DNA of 64,000 nucleotides from Bacillus atrophaeus (GCF_001584335.1 NZ_LSBB01000001.1:434001-498000), one strand, 5' to 3'. Shown: positions 1-8,785, counted from the first letter of the stretch. Numbers and translations: made by a program. Notes: generated by a model not told the origin, from the sequence alone.

Positions 1-483
1 CAATTTTTTTCCTAATTCATCACCTTTATAAATATAATATTGTAAATGGATATGATCTTTTGCTTTTGAAATGTCGTTTAAGAGGCGTTTAAACTTATCT
101 CGCCCGTCTGTTAAGACTTCAACTGAATTATCCTCTGTGAAAACGGCATGGTTATTCATTACAAGCATATAGATCAGATCTTTATTATCAAAGGTTGCCC
201 GGTTGTTGAATTGAAATTGCCTGGATTTTAAATCTTCAAGCTGATGCTTCAGAAGCTGTTCGATCCCGATCTTTTTCCGATCCTCCCATTGAAACAAATG
301 CTTCCGTCTGAGATTATGACCGAATAATAGGTATAATATAAAGCCTAAAACGGGAATAAAGAAAAGAACAAGCAGCCAAGCCCATGACGCGCTGGCATCC
401 CGCCGTTCTTTGAATATGACGATGATGGCCAACAGAATATTCAAAATGAAAAAAAGCCCTAAAAGGATGGAAGAAATACTCAC
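1..483 (-). CDS. clsA: Cardiolipin synthase, N-terminal part (runs off the window)
   Basis: The first 161 codons of a minus-strand gene are present; it continues beyond position 1. Translation begins at GTG 483 (VSISSILLGLFF) and shows two hydrophobic segments (about residues 4-22 and 33-50) separated by KERRDASASWAW. This is the membrane anchor of phospholipase D-type cardiolipin synthases, which condense two phosphatidylglycerols at the membrane. The HKD catalytic motifs would lie outside the window. A purine-rich AGCGGGG precedes the start. The position next to ywnF matches B. subtilis clsA (ywnE). Confident in family; activity cannot be judged from this fragment. Confidence 0.85.
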   Translation of the reverse strand, partial: MSISSILLGLFFILNILLAIIVIFKERRDASASWAWLLVLFFIPVLGFILYLLFGHNLRRKHLFQWEDRKKIGIEQLLKHQLEDLKSRQFQFNNRATFDNKDLIYMLVMNNHAVFTEDNSVEVLTDGRDKFKRLLNDISKAKDHIHLQYYIYKGDELGKKL

Positions 484-726
484 TTTGTAACCCCGCTAAT
501 TCATATTTATCAAGATGATTGCCATTAGTATTCCATGAATAACAGCAATCTGATTCTCATTACAAATTATAACACTGACATTTTAAAAGAATAAAGAGCG
601 ATGACCCAGATTCTTCATCGAAAGTACGGGCAGATTTCTTTAAAACCAGTTTGCACCTGGGTTAAAATAAACACATATGATAACGTTCGTGAAGTCACGC
701 AAGACAAAATAAAGGGGGAGAATTAC

Positions 727-1173
727 ATGAACTTTCAAAGAATTGAACAAATGCCGGGGTTCATTAAAACAGAAATGCAAAAAATTCAAAAGGCTGTACA
801 GCCTTTAATGAAGAAAACCGTCATCTACCGTTTTCTTGCTTTTCCGCTTGCCGCATTCTCTCTCTTTAATTTGGCTGCTTTCCTTTTTCATGCTTCAGCA
901 GACCGGAAGTCTCTAATCAGCGCAGGCATTTTCGCGCTATTGGCTGCGCTAGGCTTGGCGTTTTTTAAAGAAGCAGGCTACCAGCATAAACAAATTCAAA
1001 AAACTATCCATACTTATATGCTGAACAGAATCAAAAAGAGCAATATCCTTTCAGAAGAACGCAAAAACACATATACACGCCAAATCAAGGAAGAACCGTT
1101 TGCAATGAAAAGTTTTGTTGAGTTTTTGACAGAGGAAGACAGACGCAAGAAAATGTTGTATGAAAAGAGCTGA
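727..1173 (+). CDS. ywnF: YwnF, DUF5392-type small membrane protein
   Basis: A 148-residue protein starting at ATG 727 behind a strong AAAGGGGGAG; the longer open frame from 601 has no ribosome site, so the internal start is preferred. The N-terminal third is soluble and basic (MNFQRIEQMPGF), followed by two membrane segments at about residues 36-53 and 59-77, then a charged C-terminal tail ending LTEEDRRKKMLYEKS. No catalytic motif is visible and no function is known for the family. It is transcribed away from clsA and ends at its own terminator. Confidence 0.75.
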   Translation: MNFQRIEQMPGFIKTEMQKIQKAVQPLMKKTVIYRFLAFPLAAFSLFNLAAFLFHASADRKSLISAGIFALLAALGLAFFKEAGYQHKQIQKTIHTYMLNRIKKSNILSEERKNTYTRQIKEEPFAMKSFVEFLTEEDRRKKMLYEKS

Positions 1174-1181
1174 ACAACTGG

Positions 1182-1226
1182 ACTGCAACCCGATTTGTTG
1201 GACATATTAGGGTGCAGTTTTTTTAT
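1182..1226 (+). terminator. Rho-independent terminator of ywnF
   Basis: Imperfect stem pairing ACTGCAACCC with GGGTGCAGT, a long loop, then seven T residues, directly after the ywnF stop codon. Confidence 0.7.
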
Positions 1227-1545
1227 GATTATATAATCTTTAGAAAGAAATGAGAGGTTTTTTAAAGTGAAAAGAGACCGACTCATTTATTCGATAGAGT
1301 GTCATGCGAAGAAAATTGGATATTTTAGAGAACTTGAGCAAAAGGAAAAGGCATGAGTCGGGTCCATTCCGAACTCATGCACAGTGAGCTGTTGATATTT
1401 GTGTTTAAACTTGAAGGTGCTGGAGAAGTAAAGGTGTCAGTGAACTTTCTCCAACTCGCAATATGCGGCTTATTCGATTTAAGTTAGAGATTAGAGTGCC
1501 GCTCTAGAACAGTTGGTGATGATACAAGAAAAAGCGATATATAGA
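1227..1545. other. Gene-poor junction between ywnF and the nonulosonate operon
   Basis: No supportable gene here. The stretch contains a hairpin (1350-1380) that closely resembles the one at 8712-8744. A 29-codon GTG-started frame (1267-1356) runs into that hairpin but has no recognisable product. The rest looks like non-coding sequence 3' of the pse operon. Confidence 0.5.
1350..1380 (-). terminator. Terminator-like hairpin, left copy of a flanking repeat
   Basis: Read on the minus strand this is an inverted repeat (GCATGAGTTCGG ... CCGACTCATGCC) followed by TTTTCCTTTT. It can end transcription of the pse operon that stops at 1546. It matches the hairpin at 8712-8744 at most positions, so the operon is bracketed by two versions of one element. 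Confidence 0.6.
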
Positions 1546-2595
1546 CTATATAGAATCCCATCCCAGCGGTGTTCCTGCTGAAATATGTTTCTTTGCTGTT
1601 CTGCCGATAATTAAATCAAAGTACTTTGGTTCCAAACCATAACCAGGTCGTACTACCTTAATATTTTCTTTTGTGAAAATCTCCCCGGCTTTTATATCTT
1701 TTTTTACATAAATAGAGCGGCGAAATTTAAGCGAAGCTTTTTCTTTGTCAGTTGGTCCATAAGTGATCTGTCCTAACGCTTGCCAGGCCCTTTCAGTTTC
1801 AATGACAAGTTCTTTCAATTCATGTGGTTCCAGTGAAAAGGCAGAATCTACGCCGCCATCAGCTCTTGATAAAGTGAAATGTTTCTCAATCACAGTTGCG
1901 CCTAAGGCGACACTGGCGACAGCAACCCCTGTTCCCATTGTGTGATCTGATAAGCCAACTTGGCAATTAAATAATTCTTTCATATGAGGGATCGTAGAAA
2001 TATTGGTGTTTTCCGGTGATGCCGGGTAGGTGCTTGTGCATTTTAGAAGTATTAATTCTTTACAGCCTGCTTCCTTGGCAGCCCTTATTGTTTCATCAAT
2101 TTCTGCTACTGTAGCCATTCCAGTGGAAATGATAATGGGTTTACCTGTAGCAGCGACCTTTTTGATAAGAGGGATATCAGTATTTTCAAATGAGGCTATT
2201 TTATATATAGGCACACCCAAGTCTTCCAAAAAGTCGACAGCCGATTCATCAAAGGGCGTACTCAAAGGAATCATTCCAAGCTCCCGGCATTTATCGAAAA
2301 TGGGTTTATGCCATTCCCATGGGGTGTACGCCTGCTGATATAATGTATAGAGCGTACTGCCAGACCACAGACTATTGTTATCCTCAATTGTAAAATCTTT
2401 CGTATTCATATTTAATGTCATCGTGTCAGCGGTATATGTTTGTATTTTCAATGCATGTGCACCTGCTTTGGCAGCTGCTTCTATAATGTTAAAAGCACGT
2501 TCTAACGATTGATTATGGTTCCCGGACATTTCAGCAATAATAAATGGGGGATGGTGCGGGCCAATACTTCTTCCATCTATATTGATTTCGTTCAT
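1546..2595 (-). CDS. pseI: Pseudaminic acid synthase (NeuB family)
   Basis: A 349-residue NeuB-family sialic-acid synthase. It condenses a 6-deoxy-diacetamido hexose with phosphoenolpyruvate to give a nine-carbon nonulosonic acid. Landmarks are AEMSGNHNQS (21-30), KIQTYTADTMT, TPWEWH, STPFDESAVDFLEDLG, YKIASFENTDIPLI and GLSDHTMG, then a C-terminal SAF/antifreeze-like domain (about 290-349). The TYTADTMT, TPWEWH and YKIASFE signatures resemble PseI rather than NeuB/LegI, which usually carry KIPSGE at the last position. This is the main reason to call the pathway pseudaminic. Last gene of the operon. B. subtilis SpsE belongs to the same broad family. Confidence 0.85.
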   Translation of the reverse strand: MNEINIDGRSIGPHHPPFIIAEMSGNHNQSLERAFNIIEAAAKAGAHALKIQTYTADTMTLNMNTKDFTIEDNNSLWSGSTLYTLYQQAYTPWEWHKPIFDKCRELGMIPLSTPFDESAVDFLEDLGVPIYKIASFENTDIPLIKKVAATGKPIIISTGMATVAEIDETIRAAKEAGCKELILLKCTSTYPASPENTNISTIPHMKELFNCQVGLSDHTMGTGVAVASVALGATVIEKHFTLSRADGGVDSAFSLEPHELKELVIETERAWQALGQITYGPTDKEKASLKFRRSIYVKKDIKAGEIFTKENIKVVRPGYGLEPKYFDLIIGRTAKKHISAGTPLGWDSI

Positions 2596-2667
2596 ATTTG
2601 CACTCCCTTCTATTCACAGTAATACCGGCCGTAAAACAAATGCGATTCATCTATATGAAATGATTGT

Positions 2668-3258
2668 TCAGATTCTAAGGTCATTAAAATCGGTATCAAT
2701 GTCCTTGATATCTATTCCTCTTTTAGCCAATTTCTTGATCACTTTCGGCTTTTCTGCAATCCATTCTTCTTTTAAGAGACCATATCTGATCACATCAAGA
2801 TATTTATGATTTCTTACTATATGGTTTCGAAAATGGCCTTCTTTACAAAAACCGAATGTTTGGTGAAATGATAAGCTTTTTTCGTTATTCAACAGGACTT
2901 CTCCGTATATTTTCTCAACCTCCAACTGTTGAAACGCCCATTCTAACGCTAAAAACCCCATGACAGAGCCAGAGCCTTTTGGACTCTCGGCCTCTCCAAT
3001 ATAAAAACCCCAATAGCAGTGGTTATTTTTATCGTCAACATCTTTAAAACTTACAAAGCCAGTATCTTTATGATCAATTGTAAATATAAAATAATGTTCT
3101 GTTTTGGATAAATTTATTTTCTTGAACCATTGATGATGCTGTTTTTCATTAATCATTTGGTCATGATACATTGATTTTCTGATTCTATCATCGTTACGCC
3201 AACGGAGAACTGTATCTAAGTCTTTTTCTTTTAATGTTCTAAGTGAATATTTAAACAC
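2668..3258 (-). CDS. pseH: GNAT N-acetyltransferase, PseH-like
   Basis: A 196-residue GNAT acetyltransferase (start GTG 3258, AAGGAA seven bases upstream). The N-terminal LRTLKEKDLDTVLRWRNDDRIR and central WGFYIGEAESPKGSGSVMG (acetyl-CoA loop), followed by ALEWAFQQLEVEKIYGEVL, are typical of the sugar-nucleotide acetyltransferase clade that includes PseH and SpsD. In this operon it should place an N-acetyl group on the 4-amino sugar made by PseC before PseG removes UDP. The 72-nt gap to pseI is the largest in the operon. The acceptor is inferred from neighbours. Confidence 0.75.
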   Translation of the reverse strand: MFKYSLRTLKEKDLDTVLRWRNDDRIRKSMYHDQMINEKQHHQWFKKINLSKTEHYFIFTIDHKDTGFVSFKDVDDKNNHCYWGFYIGEAESPKGSGSVMGFLALEWAFQQLEVEKIYGEVLLNNEKSLSFHQTFGFCKEGHFRNHIVRNHKYLDVIRYGLLKEEWIAEKPKVIKKLAKRGIDIKDIDTDFNDLRI

Positions 3259-3273
3259 AGATTTATTCCTTCC

Positions 3274-4365
3274 TCACTTTAAAATTTCTAATAAGAGATT
3301 TTGGCGATGATCAATATTTCCTTCTAGCAGCATTCGGGCTTTTCTTGACATTTGTTGTAATGACAAGGGGTTATTCATCATTTTTTGAATGGCTGAGACG
3401 ATATCTGATTCATTGACTGATTCCTTAGGTCCCAGATATTTAATCGCGCCTAATTGATCAAGCGTTTGAGCAATCGATTCTTGATTTTCAGCGACGGTGA
3501 TTACGATGGCTGGAAGGCCGAGATAGCAGCGCTCCCAAGTAGCCGTTCCGCCCGCACCTATTGCCAGGTCAGCATTGTACATTAATTCTGCAATATGATT
3601 CACTTGGCAGTGAAAGTTGCAAAAGGTATGTTTTTTACAGATGGATTCAATTTCCTTCTTATGAGTATTGGTATTTCCAATCACGATATCTAGCTCAATA
3701 TCCTGGGGAGGGAGCTGCTGAAAGGCTTTAATCACCTTTTTCGTTTCATTAGTGGGATCACTGCCTCCAAAAAAGACAAGAATCTTTTTTACACTTCCAT
3801 CGCAGTTTTTGTGACTGGGATGAAATGAATAAAACTCGTCTCGCAATAAGACGTATTCCGGTCCTAAAAATTGTTTGCAGATTTGGGGGACTAAATTGAC
3901 ATAGCGGTCTTTATAATCATGATAAAGATTCTGATCCAATAAAATATCACAATCATGTAAACGATCAGCCAGGTCATCAATTACCATCATTTTTTTCACA
4001 TATTTTTTCACTTTCATCTCCCAATTGATATCAATTGCGTAGTGATCAATGATAAGGAGGGAGATGTCTTTGTTCATGTCTTTCATCGCACGAATGGTTT
4101 CAGATGTGTCCACATACCAAGGAACACCAAGCCAATCAGAATGCGGAGTTGCTTTAGGAATGAAAACATTCTTTTTAGGTTCTGGCAGCATAATGAGATC
4201 AAACTGCTTATCGCGGATTACCTCAGCTAGATGACCTTGTAAGTTTCGGCAAACAAATATAATATTTGCTCCCTTTTTACGCAGCGCATCAGCAAGCGTG
4301 AGGCACCTCATGACATGACCTGTTCCTATTTCAATTGAAGCATCTGTTCTGAAAAGAATGTTCAT
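3274..4365 (-). CDS. pseG: UDP-sugar hydrolase, PseG-like
   Basis: A 363-residue GT-B-fold protein opening with MNILFRTDASIEIGTGHVMR, the diagnostic start of PseG/SpsG; the GTGHVMR stretch carries the histidine regarded as catalytic in PseG. The C-terminal half has VFFGGSDPTNET and AIGAGGTATWERCYLGLPAI, the nucleotide-sugar binding site of MurG-like folds. PseG cleaves the UDP-sugar so that PseI can use the free hexose. ATG 4365 is preferred over GTG 4368 because GAGGTG is better spaced. It lies 15 bases downstream of pseF. Confidence 0.85.
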   Translation of the reverse strand: MNILFRTDASIEIGTGHVMRCLTLADALRKKGANIIFVCRNLQGHLAEVIRDKQFDLIMLPEPKKNVFIPKATPHSDWLGVPWYVDTSETIRAMKDMNKDISLLIIDHYAIDINWEMKVKKYVKKMMVIDDLADRLHDCDILLDQNLYHDYKDRYVNLVPQICKQFLGPEYVLLRDEFYSFHPSHKNCDGSVKKILVFFGGSDPTNETKKVIKAFQQLPPQDIELDIVIGNTNTHKKEIESICKKHTFCNFHCQVNHIAELMYNADLAIGAGGTATWERCYLGLPAIVITVAENQESIAQTLDQLGAIKYLGPKESVNESDIVSAIQKMMNNPLSLQQMSRKARMLLEGNIDHRQNLLLEILK

Positions 4366-4380
4366 CACAGCACCTCATTA

Positions 4381-5139
4381 TCACTTGGATTTATTGTCGG
4401 TTTCATTCATGATTTCTTTTTGTTCTATTCGGGCATTGAGTAATGACCATTCCGGAAACGTGTTCAATAATGATAAAGTATCCTCTAAGCTAAAGTCAGG
4501 TTTAGCTGGGTAAAGTTTTTCAATAATTTTACTGATTAATAAAAAATCCTCGGGTGTATCTACGGTCCATCTATGCTGTTTCTGATTTTCTGTATAGGTG
4601 ATATTAGCTAAGTTGAATCGATCGGGGTTCAGGTAAATAAATGGTGTTACGTGTTCCCGTTCGTAGTCAAGACTAGACTCGAGATAAGCTTTTTCTAACA
4701 AAGAAGCTGAAAAAACCTCTATATCCATTCCGCGGGGATACGTTCTTTGTAAGGTATTAGACACATAATCATATTGGCCGTTTGAATCCAGGTAACATTT
4801 TATTACCTTATCAATCACACGATAATCAATAATAGGGCAGTCAGAGGTTAATCGGACTACAGTTTCCGCGTTGCTTATTTTTGCTGCTTCGTAATACCTT
4901 GATAAAACATCGTTTTCTGACCCGCAATAATAAGTAAGAGACAACCTCTTACTTAACTCAACAATTGGTTTATCTATCGCATTTGTTGTCGTGGCGATCA
5001 CAATATCATCAATAAGTGCTGCCCTTTTGATTCTTTCAATTTGATATTCCAGCAAAGGTCTATTCAACACTTTTTTCAACACTTTGCCCGGCAATCTGCT
5101 GGAGCCCATCCGTGCTTGGATAATAGCCGTTACCTTCAA
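4381..5139 (-). CDS. pseF: Nonulosonate cytidylyltransferase, SpsF/PseF type
   Basis: A 252-residue nucleotidyltransferase starting at TTG 5139 behind AGGAGGTGG. The N-terminal IIQARMGSSRLPGKVL is the CTP/pyrophosphate-binding signature of the NeuA/KdsB/SpsF group; DVLSRYYEAAK and VVRLTSDCPIID follow. It should activate the nonulosonic acid as its CMP derivative for a glycosyltransferase. It is closest in look to SpsF of the Bacillus spore-polysaccharide operon, so the pse name rests on context. The charged C-terminal tail (KEIMNETDNKSK) is probably unstructured. Confidence 0.78.
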   Translation of the reverse strand: MKVTAIIQARMGSSRLPGKVLKKVLNRPLLEYQIERIKRAALIDDIVIATTTNAIDKPIVELSKRLSLTYYCGSENDVLSRYYEAAKISNAETVVRLTSDCPIIDYRVIDKVIKCYLDSNGQYDYVSNTLQRTYPRGMDIEVFSASLLEKAYLESSLDYEREHVTPFIYLNPDRFNLANITYTENQKQHRWTVDTPEDFLLISKIIEKLYPAKPDFSLEDTLSLLNTFPEWSLLNARIEQKEIMNETDNKSK

Positions 5140-5150
5140 CTAACCACCTC

Positions 5151-6347
5151 CTACGAATAATAATTCACTACTTTTTTTAATGCTTTTATAACATCGTCTG
5201 CATCTTTTTCGTTCATTGATTGAAACAGAGGCAAGGTGATCATTCCTTTATACAGCTTTTCGGCATTTGGACATAAGCCCTCTTGGTAACCTAAACGTTG
5301 ATAATAGGGGTGTAAATAAACAGGTATATAGTGAACGTTAACACCTATATTTTCTTTTTGCATAGCGTTGAAAATATCATTGCGATTTCCTTTAAGCGAA
5401 TCAAGCTTTAAGTCAATAACGTAAAGGTGCCAGCTTGAAGTTGAGGCTGCATCTTGAATTGGGAGATGAATGTGGGAGATCGCTTTTAATTTTTCGTTAT
5501 AGGTCCTGGCAAGATATCTCCGTTTTTCAATAAAATCATCTAATTTTTGCAATTGGCTGATGCCTAATGAAGCTTGGATATCTGTCATCCGATAATTGAA
5601 TCCAAGAAAGTGCATTTCATAGTACCACGATCCATGGTTTTGGCTTAGCTTTTTAGGATCACGGGTAATTCCGTGACTGCGGAATTGGAGCAGCTTCTCA
5701 TAATATTCTCTATTATTAGTTGTTATCATTCCGCCCTCGCCGGTTGTAATATGTTTAACAGGGTGGAAACTAAACATCGTCATATCACTGATTGAACCGA
5801 TTGTTTCCCCTTTATACGAAGCGCCTAATGCATGGGCAGCATCTTCAATAACGACCAAGTTATTGGCTTTTGCAATTTTTTGAATCTGGTCATGATTCAC
5901 CGGCTGTCCTGTAAAATCTACCGGTATAATGGCCTTTGTTTTTGGAGTGATCAGCTTTTCAATAGAATCAGGGTCAATATTGTATGTTAGCGGGTTAATA
6001 TCTGCGAAAACCGGTTTGGCTCCCATGTACAGAATGCAATTGGCACTTGCCGCAAATGTGAGGGGTGTCGTAATGACTTCGTCTCCCTGTGAAATTCCCG
6101 CAGCAAAGCAGGCCGCATGCAAAGCAGCTGTTCCGTTGGAAAATGCAACAGCATAGCGGCTGCCAACATAGTCTGCGACTTTTTCTTCGAATAAGCCGAT
6201 TGTTGGTCCCGTTGTCAAATAGTCTCCCCGTAAAACATCAACTACTGATTGTATATCATCTTCATCTAACGATTGTCTGCCGTATGGAAGATAAGAATCT
6301 CTGACAGGCTTACCGCCTGTAATTGCTAATTTATTCTCACTGGTCAT
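5151..6347 (-). CDS. pseC: PLP-dependent sugar aminotransferase (DegT/DnrJ family)
   Basis: A 398-residue DegT/DnrJ/EryC1/StrS aminotransferase. Visible landmarks are SNGTAALHAA (PLP phosphate pocket), VIEDAAHALGA with the aspartate that holds the PLP ring nitrogen, and SFHPVKHITTGEGG where Lys198 should form the Schiff base. It would aminate C4 of the 4-keto-6-deoxy sugar nucleotide made by the upstream dehydratase (the PseC step). Length and motifs are complete. SpsC of B. subtilis is of the same family, so the substrate is inferred from the operon. Confidence 0.83.
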   Translation of the reverse strand: MTSENKLAITGGKPVRDSYLPYGRQSLDEDDIQSVVDVLRGDYLTTGPTIGLFEEKVADYVGSRYAVAFSNGTAALHAACFAAGISQGDEVITTPLTFAASANCILYMGAKPVFADINPLTYNIDPDSIEKLITPKTKAIIPVDFTGQPVNHDQIQKIAKANNLVVIEDAAHALGASYKGETIGSISDMTMFSFHPVKHITTGEGGMITTNNREYYEKLLQFRSHGITRDPKKLSQNHGSWYYEMHFLGFNYRMTDIQASLGISQLQKLDDFIEKRRYLARTYNEKLKAISHIHLPIQDAASTSSWHLYVIDLKLDSLKGNRNDIFNAMQKENIGVNVHYIPVYLHPYYQRLGYQEGLCPNAEKLYKGMITLPLFQSMNEKDADDVIKALKKVVNYYS

Positions 6348-6361
6348 TTTAAATTCTCCTA

Positions 6362-7306
6362 TTAAATGAGATTCGTACTCTTAATCCATTCTTCTGTTTT
6401 TCTTATTCCTTCCTCCAAACTGACCTGCGGGCTCCAATTAAGAATTTTCTTTGCTTTTTCGTAGTTGCATAACAATTTTGGAATTTCACTTTGAGGATGT
6501 ATATGCTCTACATGGTGAATTTTTTGTTTATCGCCTGCAATTAATTCTGCTAAATCATTAATAGATATATCTCTTCCAAGGCCTGCATTTATAATTTCAC
6601 CGTTTGCTTTTTGTGAATAACCAGCCTGCACAACAAAATGAGCACAATCCTCTACATATAGAAGATCACGAGTTTGTGTTCCATCACCATATATATGCAG
6701 CTTTTTACCGTCCAATTTGTTTTTTATGAAAATAGCGATCACTCCGCCTTCACCGCCTGTTTTTTGGTAAGGCCCATACGTATTAAACGGACGTATAACC
6801 ACCGCAGGAAGACCATATGCGTGATAATAGGAGAGCACCATATTTTCAGCCGCGATTTTTGATCCTGCATAAGGAGAAGCGGGTTTAATAGGATCTGTTT
6901 CTTTAATACCTTCAGCAAATGCAGCCCGGTCATATACCATGCAGGTACTCATAAAAACAACTTTCACATTATGCTTCTTACATAATTCTAAAATGTTAAA
7001 AGTGCCAATTGTGTCATTTTCAAAAGTGGTTTTTGGGTCGTCAATGCTATCTTGTACGTTTATGCTTGCACCCAAATGATAGCAAATATCAAATTTTTTC
7101 AAGAAAAGATCTTCTAATGTTTTTGCATCCTTTATATCCCCATTGATAAATTCGATAAAACCTGGGTCGTTCTTCAGCTCTTCTATATTTTCTAAACGCC
7201 CATTCGATAAATCATCCAGTACCCATACTTGATGCCGGTCTTCTAATAATTTTTTCACAACCCATCTGCCGATAAAACCTGCTCCTCCAGTGACGAGTAC
7301 ATTCAT
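6362..7306 (-). CDS. NAD-dependent epimerase/dehydratase (extended SDR), extra pathway enzyme
   Basis: A 314-residue extended short-chain dehydrogenase/reductase acting on a sugar nucleotide. It has the Rossmann motif VTGGAGFIG (5-13), a STCMVY strand, the catalytic SPYAGSK (Tyr146, Lys150) and IRPFNTYGP. These features recur in UDP-glucose 4-epimerases and in 4,6-dehydratases of nonulosonate operons. ATG 7306 is chosen because AAGGAAG lies six bases upstream. The classical six-step Pse route does not need a second SDR besides PseB, so this gene either changes the sugar stereochemistry or supplies a second sugar. Substrate unknown. Confidence 0.7.
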   Translation of the reverse strand: MNVLVTGGAGFIGRWVVKKLLEDRHQVWVLDDLSNGRLENIEELKNDPGFIEFINGDIKDAKTLEDLFLKKFDICYHLGASINVQDSIDDPKTTFENDTIGTFNILELCKKHNVKVVFMSTCMVYDRAAFAEGIKETDPIKPASPYAGSKIAAENMVLSYYHAYGLPAVVIRPFNTYGPYQKTGGEGGVIAIFIKNKLDGKKLHIYGDGTQTRDLLYVEDCAHFVVQAGYSQKANGEIINAGLGRDISINDLAELIAGDKQKIHHVEHIHPQSEIPKLLCNYEKAKKILNWSPQVSLEEGIRKTEEWIKSTNLI

Positions 7307-7325
7307 GAACATCTTCCTTCCCGAA

Positions 7326-8330
7326 TTAAATTAATGTTTGCGATTTTAATAATGTAAAGACCTCTTCTTTTGAAATTTGCTTTTGATCATTTGAACTATA
7401 AGTCCCTTCAGTTGCTTTTTTCGCTTGGGTATATTGATTTTTCTCCCCATAACTTGAAGGTATAACAAACATGTCAGGCAGCTCCAAAGCCATTGTGGAT
7501 TCGTCATAAGTCATAAGTTCTTCGTACATTTTTTCTCCGGGCCGCAGCCCGATTTCTTGTATTTCTATTTCATCAATATTCATATTTTGTTTTTTACATG
7601 TTTCTTCAACGACGACTGACACTAAGTCATGCAGTGATATGACCGGCATTTTTAATATGAAGATTTCGCCGCCCTGAGATTCCTTTAGTGCGCTAATTAA
7701 TAATGACGTCGCCTGATCCAGTGTCATCATAAAGCGATTCATCTTTAAATCCGTAACAGTCACCTTTTTTTGCGTTAAGATTTGTTCTATAAACAAGGGA
7801 ACCACGGAACCCCTTGAACCAATTACATTTCCAAATCGAACACAAGAAAAAACCGTCGCAGCTTTTCCCTTACTGTATTCTGCTGCGGAAATTAATCTTT
7901 CAGCTGTTAGTTTTGTTGCTCCATATGCATTAGTTGGTGATATTGCTTTATCTGAACTTGTAAACACTACTTTTTTCACGTTTTGGGCAACTGCCGCTTT
8001 AATGACATTATTGGTTCCTATAATATTGGTAAGGACCGCTTCATAGGGATTGTATTCGCAAGCAGGAACATGCTTCATGGCAGCAGTATGGAAGACGTAG
8101 TCAATGCTGTCCATTGCATTTAACACCCGGTCATAATCTCGCACATCTCCTATTAAAAATCTAATATCCTTTCTGGGACCGATTTCATTTTCCAACATAA
8201 ATTGTTTATATTCATCTCTGCTAAATATACGAACAACCTTTGGCTGATCCTTAAGAATTTGTTTTAGAAGGCTTTTTCCAATCGTACCTGTTCCGCCAAT
8301 TATGAGTATTTTTTTATCTTTGAAAAACAC
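7326..8330 (-). CDS. pseB: UDP-GlcNAc 4,6-dehydratase, PseB-like
   Basis: A 334-residue SDR of the PseB/CapD/FlaA1 group: IIGGTGTIGKS near the N-terminus, FLIGDVRDYDRV, MKHVPACEYNPYEAVLTNI, then TSSDKAISPTNAYGATK (Tyr136, Lys140) and a C-terminal GLRPGEKMYEEL. Such enzymes convert UDP-GlcNAc to a 4-keto-6-deoxy intermediate, the committed step of pseudaminic acid synthesis. First gene of the operon. GTG 8330 is preferred because GGAAGTGG is eight bases upstream; GTG 8342 is an in-frame alternative that overlaps that site. Confidence 0.82.
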   Translation of the reverse strand: MFFKDKKILIIGGTGTIGKSLLKQILKDQPKVVRIFSRDEYKQFMLENEIGPRKDIRFLIGDVRDYDRVLNAMDSIDYVFHTAAMKHVPACEYNPYEAVLTNIIGTNNVIKAAVAQNVKKVVFTSSDKAISPTNAYGATKLTAERLISAAEYSKGKAATVFSCVRFGNVIGSRGSVVPLFIEQILTQKKVTVTDLKMNRFMMTLDQATSLLISALKESQGGEIFILKMPVISLHDLVSVVVEETCKKQNMNIDEIEIQEIGLRPGEKMYEELMTYDESTMALELPDMFVIPSSYGEKNQYTQAKKATEGTYSSNDQKQISKEEVFTLLKSQTLI

Positions 8331-8711
8331 TAGTATATCCACTTCCTTTTTCTTAAATGGATGAAAAAATGTCGGTTATTGAAGTATATGCTTGTTACAA
8401 AACTCTGTGTTTGCTCTAGCCTAATTGGATTCAACTATTATTTTTTAAAACCATAAAAAAATAGAAATGAAAGGCATTGTTATAACAGGACATCTGTGGG
8501 GCGGTGGAGGAATAGCTGCTTCAAATACTTGTCATCATAGAAATCATATAACAGTCTGTCTCTTGTGATTTAAATGGAGAGATGGCAATGGCAAATGTCC
8601 CGATTGTTTTTAACATGTAAGATAGGGATGCTATACAAAATATGTCACACGGAAGAGCGTGCCTGGATGAATGACGATAACGCAGAGAATTTGAAGAGAA
8701 CATAATAAAAA
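8331..8711. other. Leader and upstream region of the pse operon
   Basis: No convincing gene. The minus strand upstream of pseB is AT-rich and should hold the operon promoter. On that strand CATATACTT (minus of about 8381-8389) fits a sigma-K -10 (CATAnnnT) with an ACA-type -35 some 15-17 bases upstream. This is only suggestive. No sigma-D match was convincing. Confidence 0.35.
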
Positions 8712-8744
8712 GGCATGAATCCGGTTCAATACCGAACTCATGCC
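8712..8744 (-). terminator. Terminator of ywnG, right copy of the flanking repeat
   Basis: On the minus strand GGCATGAGTTCGGT pairs with ACCGGATTCATGCC around a five-base loop and is followed by TTTTTATT, 41 bases past the ywnG stop. It resembles the 1350-1380 hairpin on the other side of the pse operon. Confidence 0.75.
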
Positions 8745-8785
8745 TCTGATATTCGTGTCTATCTTTTTAGGTCAGATCCACACCT

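Noticed and set aside
1014..1286. 90-codon minus-strand frame opposite ywnF
   Set aside because: Antisense shadow of ywnF and its terminator with no ribosome site.
1267..1356. 29-codon GTG frame (VKRDRLIYSIECHAKKIGYF ...) with a GAGAGG upstream
   Set aside because: It runs into a terminator hairpin and has no conserved or recognisable product. Too short to support without comparison.
8521..8703. 60-codon minus-strand frame upstream of pseB
   Set aside because: No ribosome site, odd composition, ends in the ywnG terminator area. Reads as leader/non-coding.
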